Below are positions 10,258-19,938 of a stretch of 64,000 bases of DNA, one piece after another. Position 1 is the stretch's first letter. The number at the start of each line of letters is the position of its first letter. Position numbers and translations under genes: made by a program. This DNA comes from G963668345 sp965226215 (GTDB lineage Bacteria > Acidobacteriota > Terriglobia > Bryobacterales > UBA6623): the NCBI GenBank assembly GCA_965226215.1, contig CBDDCH010000002.1, positions 3,534,001 through 3,598,000 on the forward strand. The letters run 5' to 3'. The notes under the pieces are model-generated. The model made no database searches. It was not told the origin of the DNA and saw nothing but the letters and a program-made list of their open reading frames with translations.

Positions 10258-11837
10258 CTGTGTTGGGCGACATCCGGTTCGACTTCGCCTTTAGCTTCAT
10301 CGTTTTCCAGCATGTCCCCGACAAAGCCATTATCGAGAACTACGTGCATGAAGTTTATCGGCTGTTGCGGCCGGGAGGTCTGTTCAAGTTTCAGGTGCAA
10401 GGCAGTTCAAGCGCGTCTTCCGAGCAGAACGACACCTGGTTGGGAGTGCAGATTGCCGGGTACGAGGCGCTGGCGATGGCCGAGAGCGGCGGCTTTGATC
10501 TCATCCGCCATCAAGGCGTGGAAGAGCAGTATTTCTGGCTTTGGTACTTGAAGCCGGTCGAGCCCGAGGCGCAGGTGGATAGGGGGAAGTCCACGATCGG
10601 GCCAGCATCCAGGGGCGGCGCCTTGAGGAGCGGACAGCTTGCTCGTTACCGACTGGCGGAAACGCTTGTGGCCGGCCGGCGGGTGCTCGATGTCGGCTTT
10701 GGCGGGGACGAGGGCGCTCACCGGCTGGCACGCTCGGCCACACAACTCGTTGGTCTCGACAGCGCCCGGGATCGGCTCACCGCCGGGCGGAAAGAATATC
10801 ACTCTCCCAATCTTCACTCCATGGCGGCTGATCGCCGTCATTTGCCGTTTTCCGACGCCAGTTTCGATTTCGTCCTGGCCTTCAGGGCTACTGAGTCCCT
10901 CGAAGAATGGCGTGGTCTGCTGGCTGAGGCACGGCGCGTCTTAGGGGTGGGCGGTCGGCTCTTGGTTTCCGCACCCAGCCGGCGGCACCTCCAAGAGACC
11001 GAAACCGCGCCGAGTGCACACGATGGGCACGAGTTCACCTATGAAGAGTTTCGGGCGGAACTGGCAAAGTTTTTTCCGCACACGACGATGTTTCTGGAAA
11101 ACGAGAGCGATACGATCACGTTCACTCCGCTCGAGGTGCGCGGGGTCAGAACGACCCTCGAAAACGTCAAGCACCGGCCCGAGCAAGCACATGGTTTTCT
11201 CGCGGTTTGCTCGACCGATCCGCTCTACGGCTCGCCGGCATTTGTCTATCTGCCCTGGGTCGGTAACGTCTTGCACGAACGTGAAGGCCGAATCGACCGG
11301 CTCCGCACCGCGCTGGAGCAAACGGATCTTTTGTTGAGCGCCACGGGAGATGAAATCAAGACCCTCCAACGGGAGTATCAGCAGCAGCAGCAGCGGGCGA
11401 GCGATGCCGTTCAGCGGTTGGAGGAGGAGAACGAAAAGAAGACGGCCTGGGCGAGGGAGCTTCAGAAAGAGCTGGACGAGCGGAAGGATCTCGAGGAACG
11501 TACACCGTGGGCGCTGAAACTGAACGCTGAACTGGATCGGGCCGTGAAGAATTTTCGCAAGTTGGAGGCTGACAAAGACGACGTACTCAAGGAGCTGGGG
11601 AAATCCGTGAAGTTGCTTGATGAAGCCGAACAGCGCGTGATTGAGCGCACAAGCTGGGCGCGGCGGCTAGATCGGGATCTCACACAGGCCCGCGAACAGC
11701 TGGCAGCCGTATACGGGTCTCCGGCCTACCGTATCGGCCGGCGCTTAGGATTGGCTCCCAGCCCTGCTGCGAACTCGTCCTCTGACGACAAGCCGCCGAA
11801 GCAAGACGAATGAACTGAGACACGCCGGCCGCGGCGG

Positions 11838-13268
11838 CTAAGGGCTAACGATCCACGGAAACTCATTGACAAACTGGTATCCCAGCTCACTGTGCAGGTA
11901 GTACAGAACGCCGGCCAGCACAAGACCCACTATCAGCACCACGAGGATCACGATGCTACCCCACGGCATTCTCCCCGTTTCCCGTTTCCACACCAACAGA
12001 TAGCTGGCGCCAATGCCTACGTAGAACAGCAGAATCATCGGCGCGGCGAATAGAGTCATATTGGCTACGTCGGGTGTGGGGGTGATGACAGCCGCGATCA
12101 CGAACATGATCAAGATCGCGTAACGGATGTTTTTCAACAAGAATGACGGGCTGGTGATCCGTAGCAACGTGAGGGAAAAGATCAAAACCGGCATTTGGAA
12201 TACGATGCCGAGGCCAAGTAACAAAGTAACGAACAGATTGAAGTAAGAGCTGACGCTGATCATCGGCTGGATGTCGGATTCGAAGCCGATTCCCACCAGA
12301 AACACCAACGCGAACCTTAGCATGACGAAGTAGCCGAATACGCCACCAAGTATGAACAGCGTAGCGGTACTGAATACGAATGGCAGCACCCAACGACGCT
12401 CCTTCTTGTACAGCCCGGGAGCAATGAATGCCCACACCTGGTACATCAGCCAGGGGGAAGTTAGAAACACCGCGGCTAGAATTGGGATTTTTAGATAGAG
12501 CATATGGAATTGCTCCATCGGAGTAAGGGCCACGAGTGTGAGCGGGCTATCGTACTGAGGTAGCTGCTCGCGGGCCATATCGTAGGGACCTCTAACCAGC
12601 TCGAATAGCTGACGGGCAAAGAGCAGGCAAAGGGGGTAGGCGATGCCGAGTCCGATCAAGGCCCGGAGAATCCGTGTGCGGAGCTCGTCTAGGTGATCCA
12701 GAAACGACATCCGAACCATGCCCTCTTCGTCGCCATCTTCACCGCCTCCATCACCGCCTGACGGAGGAGGCGGAGGAGGAGGGGGCTGCTCCGAAGTTTC
12801 GGCAGGCGGTTTTACTACTGCGGTCGACGCCGTTGCGGCGCCGGAACCGCCGTGCGGAGCTTCTTGACCTTCATCGGTGTAAGGATCGTCGTAGTAGCTG
12901 GCCGTGGACGATGGCTCGTCGGCTGACTGCTGTTCGGGGGCGTCAGTCTGAGGGGCGACCGTCTCAACTTCTTTCCTGGAATCAGGGGCCGGACTGTCGC
13001 TGTGTTCGGATTCCGGGCTGTCGGGCATTGATGAAGCTGCTTGGGCCGGTGGAGCTTGGTCCCCGACAACGCCTGGTTCATCCGCATCGGGCGACTTCGC
13101 CTCCTCACTTTGGTCTAGCTTCGAAGGACCGGAATCGGGAACGGGTTGCTCGGCTGTCGGGCCGGTGGCGTCGGGCGACTCAGTAGCATCTTCCGCCGCG
13201 GACGAATCTTCAGGGCGAGAAGCGCGCGCATCGCGCTCCTCGCGCGCTTGCTGATCGTCAGAACTCAT
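11838..13268 (-). CDS. tatC: Twin-arginine translocase TatC with long acidic N-terminal extension
   Basis: A 476-residue protein whose last 290 residues form the six-helix TatC core that recognises twin-arginine signal peptides in the inner membrane. Core motifs: MSFLDHLDELRTRI at the N-terminus of the core, YQVWAFIAPGLYKKER in the first periplasmic loop and cytoplasmic region, and AVITPTPDVANM before helix V. Residues 1 to about 185 are an added Ser/Asp/Glu/Pro-rich region with a run of eight prolines. Normal TatC has about 250 residues. An internal Met (MVRMSF) could start a standard TatC, but the ATG at 13268 overlaps the tatA stop by 4 bp, which favours the long form. Confidence 0.93.
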   Translation of the reverse strand: MSSDDQQAREERDARASRPEDSSAAEDATESPDATGPTAEQPVPDSGPSKLDQSEEAKSPDADEPGVVGDQAPPAQAASSMPDSPESEHSDSPAPDSRKEVETVAPQTDAPEQQSADEPSSTASYYDDPYTDEGQEAPHGGSGAATASTAVVKPPAETSEQPPPPPPPPSGGDGGGEDGDEEGMVRMSFLDHLDELRTRILRALIGLGIAYPLCLLFARQLFELVRGPYDMAREQLPQYDSPLTLVALTPMEQFHMLYLKIPILAAVFLTSPWLMYQVWAFIAPGLYKKERRWVLPFVFSTATLFILGGVFGYFVMLRFALVFLVGIGFESDIQPMISVSSYFNLFVTLLLGLGIVFQMPVLIFSLTLLRITSPSFLLKNIRYAILIMFVIAAVITPTPDVANMTLFAAPMILLFYVGIGASYLLVWKRETGRMPWGSIVILVVLIVGLVLAGVLYYLHSELGYQFVNEFPWIVSP

Positions 13269-13738
13269 GAACCTGGTTTGGCGTCAGGCGCGTCGGTGCT
13301 TTTCAGGGCGTCTGAAGAGGGCGAACCGCTAGGGGCCTCGTTGCCATTAGAGGCTTTCGTCGGGCTGTCAGTCGCGTTCGCTTCTCTCTTCTGGCTCGGC
13401 GTCGTTGCAGACGACGAAAGGTCGGAAGAGGCCCCCGAAGTCTCTGTTACAGGGTTGCTTTCGGAGTTCGAATAGTAGTCGTCAGGGGAATCCTCGTAGT
13501 CGGTGGCGGTGTTCAGATCTTGCTTGACTTCGTGGGCAACGTCTTTGAGGTCCTGGTTTTCCCGATCGATGGTGTCCATCTCGCGCTGAAACGTGTTTCG
13601 CAGGTCGTTCGACGCACGCCGAAACTCGGCCATACTCTTGCCGAACGTCCTGCCGAGCTCGGGCAGCTTCTTCGGGCCGAAGATGAGCAGCGCGAGAACG
13701 AAGATAAATATTAATTCCGGAATACCAAGCGGACCCAT
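13265..13738 (-). CDS. tatA: Twin-arginine translocase TatA/TatB-type subunit
   Basis: A 157-residue protein with the short N-terminal membrane helix and hinge typical of TatA/B (MGPLGIPELIFIFVLALLIF, then GPKKLPELGRTFGKS), an amphipathic helix and a coiled region (FQREMDTIDRENQDLKDV). The C-terminal 80 residues are Ser/Asp/Pro-rich and loosely resemble the TatC extension next door. The gene ends inside the tatC start (4-bp overlap), indicating translational coupling. TatA and TatB cannot be told apart here by motif alone; the GPKKLPE hinge favours TatA. Confidence 0.92.
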   Translation of the reverse strand: MGPLGIPELIFIFVLALLIFGPKKLPELGRTFGKSMAEFRRASNDLRNTFQREMDTIDRENQDLKDVAHEVKQDLNTATDYEDSPDDYYSNSESNPVTETSGASSDLSSSATTPSQKREANATDSPTKASNGNEAPSGSPSSDALKSTDAPDAKPGS

Positions 13739-13859
13739 AGAGGACCTTTTACAGCCTGGCGAATCGGGGCTGTCTCAAAACAGCCGAAACGTTCGTTTTG
13801 ATGATACCGATGGGGTAAAAGGGGAGTCAACCAAGCGCAGGTGCTTGGATAGAGCTGCC

Positions 13860-14747
13860 TTATTTTCCGGCATTGCCGCCGGAGAGGCCTCCCGTCTCAC
13901 AATCCGGGACCCTCCTCACCGCCAACATCCGATCGATCCCGGCCAGGTCAGTGCGCACGGTTGGCGTTTCCCACTCTCCGGTTTTGAGCATCGCTTCGAC
14001 AGACAGCCGGCTCGTGTAGCCTAACTCCATCAGTAGCCGGCCGCCGGGTCGGAGGGCCCTGGCCGCTGCTTTCGTCAGCTTCCTATAGACCTCCAGTCCG
14101 TCTTCGCCCGCGAAAAGGGCCTGGGCCGGCTCGGACCGGATTTCTTTTTGCAAGCCGGCTAGAGCAAGAAGCGGAACGTAGGGAGGATTGCTCACGACCA
14201 GGTCGAAGCTGCTGGGGGCGAAGGCGTAAACGAGATCGGCTTCGACGAATTCGACATCGGCTTCGAGCCGCCGGGCGTTTTGGGCAGCCACCCTCAACGC
14301 CGGGCGTGATAGCTCGCAGGCAATAACCCGCGCGGACGGGGTTTTTTTCTTGATGGCGATCGCGACGCAGCCTGATCCGGTGCCGACGTCGAGGACTCGT
14401 TCGTTCCCCCCCAGTCTGGCCAGCGCCTCCTCGACCAGCAATTCCGTTTCCGGCCTGGGGATGAATACATCCGGAGTGACGTGAAACGGGAACCCATAGA
14501 ACTCCTGTCGGCCCGTGATGTATTGGGTTGGCTTCCCCGCGCAGCGTTGGTGGACAAACTCGAGTAGCCTTTTCTGTTGATCGGACTTTAACGTTTTCTC
14601 CGGGTGGGCGTACAAGAAAGCCTTTTCGCGGTCGAGCAGGTGGCCGAGCAAGACTTCGGCTGTCAGCCGAGGAGCCGACACCCGGTCTTGTTCGAGTCGA
14701 TGAGTGGCCTCTCGCAGCGCGGAGCGAATAGACGTTTCGGACGGCAC
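13860..14747 (-). CDS. prmC: Release factor glutamine methyltransferase
   Basis: It N5-methylates the glutamine of the GGQ motif in peptide-chain release factors. The N-terminal helical domain (LLEFVHQRCAGKPTQYITG, RQEFYGFPFHVTPDVFIPRP) is followed by the SAM fold (RVLDVGTGSGCVAIAIKK) and the catalytic NPPY at FDLVVSNPPYVPLL. I choose the GTG at 14745-14747, giving 295 residues, the normal family size. The open frame continues upstream to an ATG at 14972, but that would overlap its substrate gene prfA by 180 bp and add non-conserved residues. It lies 43 bp after prfA on the same strand. Confidence 0.93.
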   Translation of the reverse strand: MPSETSIRSALREATHRLEQDRVSAPRLTAEVLLGHLLDREKAFLYAHPEKTLKSDQQKRLLEFVHQRCAGKPTQYITGRQEFYGFPFHVTPDVFIPRPETELLVEEALARLGGNERVLDVGTGSGCVAIAIKKKTPSARVIACELSRPALRVAAQNARRLEADVEFVEADLVYAFAPSSFDLVVSNPPYVPLLALAGLQKEIRSEPAQALFAGEDGLEVYRKLTKAAARALRPGGRLLMELGYTSRLSVEAMLKTGEWETPTVRTDLAGIDRMLAVRRVPDCETGGLSGGNAGK

Positions 14748-14790
14748 GGTTTTTCGAGGTTCGGGAACGCGGCTCGACAAGCTGCCGTCG

Positions 14791-15870
14791 TCAGGCCGAA
14801 ACCAGCTCCTGGTTGAGTCTTTCGGCTTGGAAGTGAGCGGCCAGGGCCTCGGTAAGCGGATCGAGTTTGCCGGCCATGATGTGCTCGAGCTGGTGCAGCT
14901 TGATTCCGGCCCGGTGGTCGGTAATTCGGTTTTCGGGAAAGTTGTAGGTGCGAATTTTTTCGCTGCGATCACCGCTGCGGACCATACTGCGCCGCTCCTC
15001 GGTTTGCTCGGCGTGTTGCTTTTCCCGTTCCAACTCGTAGAGTCGCGACCTCAGTACCTGCATGGCCTTGGCCTTGTTCTTGATTTGCGATTTTTCGTCT
15101 TGGCAAGTGACCACGAGGTTCGTGGGCAGGTGTGTGATGCGCACCGCCGAGTAGGTCGTATTGACGGACTGCCCGCCCGGTCCCGACGAGCAATACGTGT
15201 CGACTCGCAGATCTTTAGGCTCGATCTCTACTTCGACTTCGTCCACTTGCGGCAGCACAGCTACCGTCACAGCCGAGGTATGGATGCGGCCTTGCGTCTC
15301 GGTTTCGGGTACGCGTTGCACCCGATGCACGCCGCTTTCGAACTTGAGTCGGCTGTAAACGCGTTTTCCCGTGATCAGGGCGATAATTTCTTTGTAGCCG
15401 CTAACCTCCGACTCACTGGAGGAGATGACTTCCACTTGCCAGTGGTGCGACTCCGCGTAGCGCGCGTACATGCGGAACACGTCGGCGGCGAAGAGGCTGG
15501 CTTCGTTGCCGCCGGTGCCGGCGCGCACTTCCAAGACAACTCCTCTTTCGTCGTTGGGGTCGATAGGAAGCATCGAGGCTTTCATTTCGGCCTCGAGCCC
15601 AGCGGCCTGTTCCTCAAGGTCGGCGATTTCCTGTTCAGCCAGCTCAACGAGGGCAGGATCAGATTCCTCGAGCATGCTTCGGGTGGATTCCAATTCCGTC
15701 TGCACGCCCTTCCACTCGCGGTAGCTATTAACGACCTCTGACAGATCGGCAGCAGCCTTGGCGGCCTTCTGAAAACGGCTCTGGTCTGCGATGACCTCGG
15801 GCAGGGCCATCTCTTCGGAGAGCTGCTCGTAGCGAGCCTCGAGCTCGCCTAGCTTTTTGACCCACTGCAT
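14791..15870 (-). CDS. prfA: Peptide chain release factor 1
   Basis: A 359-residue class I release factor that reads UAA/UAG and triggers peptide release. The GGQ catalytic motif is seen in CSSGPGGQSVNTTYSAVRI, and the stop-codon recognition tripeptide region is HRVQRVPETETQGRIHTSAV, where PxT reads PET. The start (MQWVKKLGELEARYEQLSEE) is standard. Its order with prmC downstream is the common operon. The upstream DUF1385 gene is 27 bp away on the same strand. Confidence 0.97.
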   Translation of the reverse strand: MQWVKKLGELEARYEQLSEEMALPEVIADQSRFQKAAKAAADLSEVVNSYREWKGVQTELESTRSMLEESDPALVELAEQEIADLEEQAAGLEAEMKASMLPIDPNDERGVVLEVRAGTGGNEASLFAADVFRMYARYAESHHWQVEVISSSESEVSGYKEIIALITGKRVYSRLKFESGVHRVQRVPETETQGRIHTSAVTVAVLPQVDEVEVEIEPKDLRVDTYCSSGPGGQSVNTTYSAVRITHLPTNLVVTCQDEKSQIKNKAKAMQVLRSRLYELEREKQHAEQTEERRSMVRSGDRSEKIRTYNFPENRITDHRAGIKLHQLEHIMAGKLDPLTEALAAHFQAERLNQELVSA

Positions 15871-15897
15871 GAGGAATCCTGCTCCGCGGGGGAGATT

Positions 15898-16896
15898 TCA
15901 GGCGACAACTAGTTCGCCGTTTTGCTCCTGCTCCAGCGCCATCGCGCCTTCCAGGGCGCGAATGGAGATTTCCACCTGATCGTCGGCCGGGGCTTTGGTG
16001 GTGATGCGCTGTAGCCACAACCCCGGCGCCACCATCATGGACCATGCGCTGCCCTGCCTCTTGGCGGCGAAACGAATCACTTCGTAGCTCACCCCGGCGA
16101 TCAGAGGAAGAAGGGCCACCCTCGCCAGCAGCCGCGGCCAGAAGTCTTCGAAGGGAACCAGGGCGTAGACGGCAATGCTGACCAGCATCACCACCATCAG
16201 AAAACTTGTTCCACATCGCGGATGGAACGTCGAAAAACTCTGCGCGCGGCTCACCCCGACCGGATCCCCCGACTCGTAGTTGAAAACGACTTTGTGCTCG
16301 GCGCCGTGGAACTCAAAGACTCGCCGTATGTCCTTCAACCGAGACACAAACGTCAAGAAGGTCAAGAAAATCGCCAGCCGAATGAGGCCGTCGACCACGC
16401 TGAATCCAATCTGTCCATCGAGCCAGGAAACGCGATTTTGGATTTGGGTCGTCAGCAGCAGGGGGATGAACTTATAGAGAACGATAAAAAAGCCCAGTGA
16501 GAAGATGACGTTGAGAGCCATCATCCAACCGGGAATCTGCTCCCCCACTTTGGCGTCTGACCTGTCTTCTTCCGGCATGGCTTCGTTCGCCGAGTAGCGA
16601 AGGGTTCTGATGCCCAGCCCCAGTGCCTGTCCGATCGTTCCCAGCCCACGCAGCAGGGGCCATCCGAAGACCCTGTATTTTTCCGACGGCCGCTCCAGTC
16701 TGCCTTCCTGGGTGACGACTTCCCCGTCGGGTCGGCGTACAGCTACACAATAACTGTGGGGCGCTCTCATCATCACCCCCTCGATGACGGCTTGTCCTCC
16801 AATGAGGGGATTATCGCCGCTTTCGAGCACAGGCAGCAGTTGCATGTGCGCCGAGAGGCGGAAGAATCGGCGTAAGCTGGTTCCAAAATGCAACAT
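15898..16896 (-). CDS. DUF1385 (YqhQ-type) membrane protein
   Basis: A 332-residue DUF1385 family protein. Characteristic segments are PLIGGQAVIEGVMMRAPHSY at the start of the domain, EFHGAEHKVVFNYE and FHPRCGTSFLMVVMLVSI, with about four membrane helices between. Molecular function is unknown, but the family very often sits with prfA and prmC, as here. The true start may be the ATG at 16845 (MQLLPVLESGDNP), where family similarity begins. The upstream ATG at 16896 has a purine-rich AGAAAGG before it, so I keep the longer form with some doubt. Confidence 0.9.
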   Translation of the reverse strand: MLHFGTSLRRFFRLSAHMQLLPVLESGDNPLIGGQAVIEGVMMRAPHSYCVAVRRPDGEVVTQEGRLERPSEKYRVFGWPLLRGLGTIGQALGLGIRTLRYSANEAMPEEDRSDAKVGEQIPGWMMALNVIFSLGFFIVLYKFIPLLLTTQIQNRVSWLDGQIGFSVVDGLIRLAIFLTFLTFVSRLKDIRRVFEFHGAEHKVVFNYESGDPVGVSRAQSFSTFHPRCGTSFLMVVMLVSIAVYALVPFEDFWPRLLARVALLPLIAGVSYEVIRFAAKRQGSAWSMMVAPGLWLQRITTKAPADDQVEISIRALEGAMALEQEQNGELVVA

Positions 16897-17099
16897 CTCG
16901 GAGACCTTTCTCTGGTATCGCGAATCAATGGTTCGTGAGAAGGATCGGAATCTCCCCCCGCCGGCGCGAGCGCGGTAACTAATTGAATCTACGCGGACTA
17001 GTGGCCAAAGGTTCCGGTAGCGTCACGACGATGGAGTCTCTGAAATAACTCGATTCACGACCCAGGATGTCAAATTCCATTGTACGATAGAATGACGCC

Positions 17100-17468
17100 A
17101 TGCTGAGAAAGCTCTGGGGCGCCTTACGTCCCATCGTTTTTTGGAGCTACCGACGGGGATCTTGGCAGTACGACTTGATCGTCGTCGGGATTCTCGCGTT
17201 CATTTTTCTGACTCCTCGTGATCTTTTTCGGGATCAGCCACGGCCACCGAGCGCGCAACAGATTGCCGATCTCTCGGACGGCAAGGGTACCGTGGTGTTC
17301 TGGGTCGAGCCCAGCGTTGTCGACGACACTCCCGAGGAAGAGTTGACCGAGAAGCTACGCCGCTTGTTGCGGCAGCGCCAAGACAAGAACCTTCGCATCA
17401 TCGACATGCAACCGACCAAGGACGCCGAGGGAAAAGTGCGGGCCTACCTGGTCTACGCGCGCCCTTGA
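17100..17468 (+). CDS. Small single-helix membrane protein of unknown function
   Basis: A 122-residue protein with one clear membrane helix (LIVVGILAFIFL, residues 28-39) followed by a Pro-rich linker and a soluble domain with a DTPEEELTEKLRRLLRQR helix ending LVYARP. A plausible promoter stretch (TTGTACGATAGAAT) lies 10-25 bp before the ATG. It is divergent from the DUF1385 gene and 51 bp upstream of the LolA-like gene, so the pair probably forms one transcript. I do not recognise a named family. Confidence 0.7.
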   Translation: MLRKLWGALRPIVFWSYRRGSWQYDLIVVGILAFIFLTPRDLFRDQPRPPSAQQIADLSDGKGTVVFWVEPSVVDDTPEEELTEKLRRLLRQRQDKNLRIIDMQPTKDAEGKVRAYLVYARP

Positions 17469-17519
17469 AAATCGGTCCATCACTGAAACCGTAAAGCAAG
17501 CTGAAGGGTCCTAATAATC

Positions 17520-18197
17520 GTGCGTACTTGGGTTGCCGCGGCTCTACTAATCTGCCCTTCGGTACAGGCTGCCTCCGATCTGGAAACGCTCCTGGCGCGC
17601 ATGGACCGGGCGGCCGCCGAATTCCGCGGGATGCAGGCCAAACTCCGCTGGGTCAAATACACCGCCATCGTCGAGGATGAGAGCGTCGAAGAAGGGGTGA
17701 TCAAGGTTCTTCGTGGGAAGGACGGAGAGTTTCGTCTTCTGGTGGAATTCCAGACGCCCTACTCCTATTTCTTCGCTGTTCGTGGAGAAAAGGCTGAGAT
17801 CTACCGTCCCAGGATCGCGACGGTGGAAGAATACGATGTCTCGAATTCCAAGGCTGCTCTAGAGCAAGCGCTGCTGTTGGGATTCGGAACAGAGGGCCGT
17901 TTTCTGAGTGAGCACTATAACGTTACTTGGCAGGGCCACGAGACCGCCACCGGAGAGGCCGCGGTCAAGCTGGAGTTGGTCCCCAAGGCCGAAAAGATGG
18001 CGCAGCGCATCCCGCGGCTTGAGATGTGGGTTTCCACAGCCAGTTGGCAACCCGTTCAGCAAAAGCTATACCTACCCACGGCCGGCGACTATCGTCTGTA
18101 CACCTACACCGAAATCGCGCTGAACCCGCCGTTGCGGGGATCCGATCTGCGGTTGAAGATTCCTAGGGGCGTGAAGCGCGTTTACCCACAGCGCTAG
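17520..18197 (+). CDS. LolA-like outer-membrane lipoprotein carrier
   Basis: A 225-residue protein with a signal peptide (VRTWVAAALLICPSVQA) and a LolA-type fold: an N-terminal helix with the LLARMDRAAAEFRGMQAKLR pattern, then repeated beta strands (FRLLVEFQTPYSYFFAVRG, KAEIYRPRIATVEEYDV) and a C-terminal LRGSDLRLKIPRGVKRV. LolA shuttles lipoproteins across the periplasm. The start is GTG at 17520, because no earlier ATG fits the signal peptide. An IS1380-type element begins 15 bp after the stop. Confidence 0.8.
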   Translation: MRTWVAAALLICPSVQAASDLETLLARMDRAAAEFRGMQAKLRWVKYTAIVEDESVEEGVIKVLRGKDGEFRLLVEFQTPYSYFFAVRGEKAEIYRPRIATVEEYDVSNSKAALEQALLLGFGTEGRFLSEHYNVTWQGHETATGEAAVKLELVPKAEKMAQRIPRLEMWVSTASWQPVQQKLYLPTAGDYRLYTYTEIALNPPLRGSDLRLKIPRGVKRVYPQR

Positions 18198-18211
18198 GCC
18201 AGTCAATCTAG

Positions 18212-19872
18212 CCCGCATTTCCAATTTGATTCAGACCTCTCGACCTTCCGGCGGCCTTGAGCGTCTTTATTCATAGGGGCTAGAGCCCGATGAGGACGCC
18301 ATGGAGGCCAACACCCAATGGGTGAAAAACAAACCAAGCCATTCCAGCTAAGTTTCAACGGCTCGTTGAAAGTCGATTTCCAGGGATCGCACGTCACTTC
18401 CGACGGTGGCTTGATCCTGGTTCGGGAGTTGGACGAGCGACTCGGACTCGGGAAACTGATCGGCGAGCATCTCACCGACTCCCGGCAAGGCACAAACAAG
18501 CAGTTCACGTTCGCTGATCTGTTGCGGCAGTCGGTCTACAGCCGCTTGGCAGGCTACGAGGACGTCAACGACGCCGTCCGAGTGTCGGCTGACCCGACGT
18601 TTCGCTTGATCGGCTCGCAGAAGATCTGGGATCGCGGTGCGGCCTTGACCTCGACGCTGCACGGCTTCGAGACGGAGATGCTGGCGAGCGAAGAGAACCT
18701 GCTGGGGCTGATGGCGCTGAACCGAGAGCTGGTCGGGCAAGCGGAGGCGTTCGACGACTCCGAGCGGGTCGTTCTGGACATGGACTCCACCGAGAGTCCG
18801 GTCCATGGCCAACAGGAAGGCAGTGCCTACAACGGACACTTCGAGTCGGTCTGCTACCACCCGTTGCTTTTGTTCAACGGTCATGGTGATTGCCTCGCTG
18901 CCAAGCTGCGTCCCGGCAACGTGCACAGCGCCGAGGACTGGGATGAGCTATTGTTGCCGGAGATCGAGCGCCAACTGGCCGAAGGCAAACAGGTCACCTT
19001 TCGCGCCGATGCCGCCTTCGCCAAGCCCGAGATCTACGAAGCACTGGAGGAGCGCGGCGCGGACTACGCGATCCGCATTCCGGCCAATAAGAGCCTGGAG
19101 CTGGAGATCGAAGACATCCTGTTTCGTCCGCCGGGGAGGCCCGGCCGCAAGCCGCTAGTGCGCTACAAGAGCTTTCGCTATCAGGCGGAGAGCTGGAAGG
19201 GGCCCAGACGAGTTGTCGCCAAGGTCGAGCACCACCAGGGCGAGCTATTCGCGCGCGTCGGTTTTATCGTGACGAACATGAGCTTGCCAAGCCGGTCGGT
19301 GGTGCGTTTCTACAACAAGCGCGGCACGGCGGAGCAGTGGATCAAAGAAGGTAAGCAAGCGACGCACTGGACGCGGCTGTCGTGCCATCGCTTCCGGGCG
19401 AACGAGGTGCGCTTGCAGCTCAGCGTGCTGGCCTATAACCTGGGCAACTTGTGGCGGCGGCTGGGGCTGCCGCAACGGATCAAGAGCTGGTCGCTGACGA
19501 GCTTGCAGCACCGGCTGATGAAGACGGGCGGACGGCTAATTAAACACGCGCGGTATTACTGGCTCTTGTTCGCGGAGGGACATCTGAACCGGCGCCTGTT
19601 TGGCGACATGCTGCGGAGGATCTGGGCGCTGCCTGTGCCGGGCGGGTAGCACGCGACTTGCCGAATGCGAAACCTGAGTACTGAGGACGGAAGCTCGGAA
19701 GGGTGTCTGCGAAATTGACTTCGCAGCGGCGGATCAGCCCCCATGAGGGGCAAGAAGGGGGCTCGATCGGTCCCGCCTCAGCCGCCGCCTCTTTCGGGTG
19801 GAGAAATGGTTGCGCTTCGCCGGGTGAGGGTGTAGACTCGTGCCGCCAGAGGAGCCAAATCGGAAATCCTGG
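18212..19872 (+). mobile_element. IS1380-family element, copy 2 (1661 bp)
   Basis: Same length and ends as copies 1 and 3. The 5-bp flanks are TCTAG on the left and CTACG on the right, which do not match. The left neighbour is the LolA-like gene and the right neighbour is the truncated end of a sugar dehydrogenase fragment. Mismatched flanks suggest that this copy is a recombination joint between two earlier insertions, or that flanking DNA was deleted. Confidence 0.9.
18318..19649 (+). CDS. IS1380-family transposase, copy 2 (intact)
   Basis: A 443-residue DDE transposase. Catalytic motifs are LDMDSTESPVHG (first Asp), VTFRADAAFAKPEIY (second Asp) and NKRGTAEQWIKEGKQ (Glu). The C-terminus RLFGDMLRRIWALPVPGG is shared by all copies. 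Start ATG is 106 bp inside the left end. No stop or frameshift is seen, so this and copy 3 are the likely sources of active transposase for the family here. Confidence 0.95.
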   Translation: MGEKQTKPFQLSFNGSLKVDFQGSHVTSDGGLILVRELDERLGLGKLIGEHLTDSRQGTNKQFTFADLLRQSVYSRLAGYEDVNDAVRVSADPTFRLIGSQKIWDRGAALTSTLHGFETEMLASEENLLGLMALNRELVGQAEAFDDSERVVLDMDSTESPVHGQQEGSAYNGHFESVCYHPLLLFNGHGDCLAAKLRPGNVHSAEDWDELLLPEIERQLAEGKQVTFRADAAFAKPEIYEALEERGADYAIRIPANKSLELEIEDILFRPPGRPGRKPLVRYKSFRYQAESWKGPRRVVAKVEHHQGELFARVGFIVTNMSLPSRSVVRFYNKRGTAEQWIKEGKQATHWTRLSCHRFRANEVRLQLSVLAYNLGNLWRRLGLPQRIKSWSLTSLQHRLMKTGGRLIKHARYYWLLFAEGHLNRRLFGDMLRRIWALPVPGG

Positions 19873-19938
19873 CTACGTACTCTGGCAGGCCCGGTGCGTT
19901 AATCACCCGAGGCCAGCCGTGATTGCCCCCCTTTTCAA

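Larger units (their letters stand above)
8207..11813 (+). pseudogene. Tandem SAM-methyltransferase/coiled-coil gene, broken by a stop codon and an IS
   Basis: Removing the insertion (8597-10257) and one 5-bp flank restores one frame of about 646 codons from a TTG start at 8207. Domain 1 is a class I methyltransferase: motif I should read VLEIGCGAGRMT, but the Glu codon is TAA (8432-8434), while VHGVDVSGEM and RLLRPGGLFKFQ follow intact across the insertion. Domain 2 is a second methyltransferase (RVLDVGFGGDEGAH, HLPFSDASFDFVLAF, RRVLGVGGRLLVSAP). The tail from about 11360 is coiled coil and ends YGSPAYRIGRRLGLAPSP, a tail often seen on polysaccharide glycosyltransferases and methyltransferases. 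So the gene probably modified surface glycans. The 3' part (10260-11813) stays open and might still yield domain 2. Confidence 0.8.

Noticed and set aside
14748..14972. N-terminal extension of PrmC to ATG 14972
   Set aside because: It would overlap prfA by 180 bp and the added residues are not conserved.
14704..15741. A 345-codon plus-strand frame
   Set aside because: It is antisense to prfA; the prfA reading has the GGQ motif.
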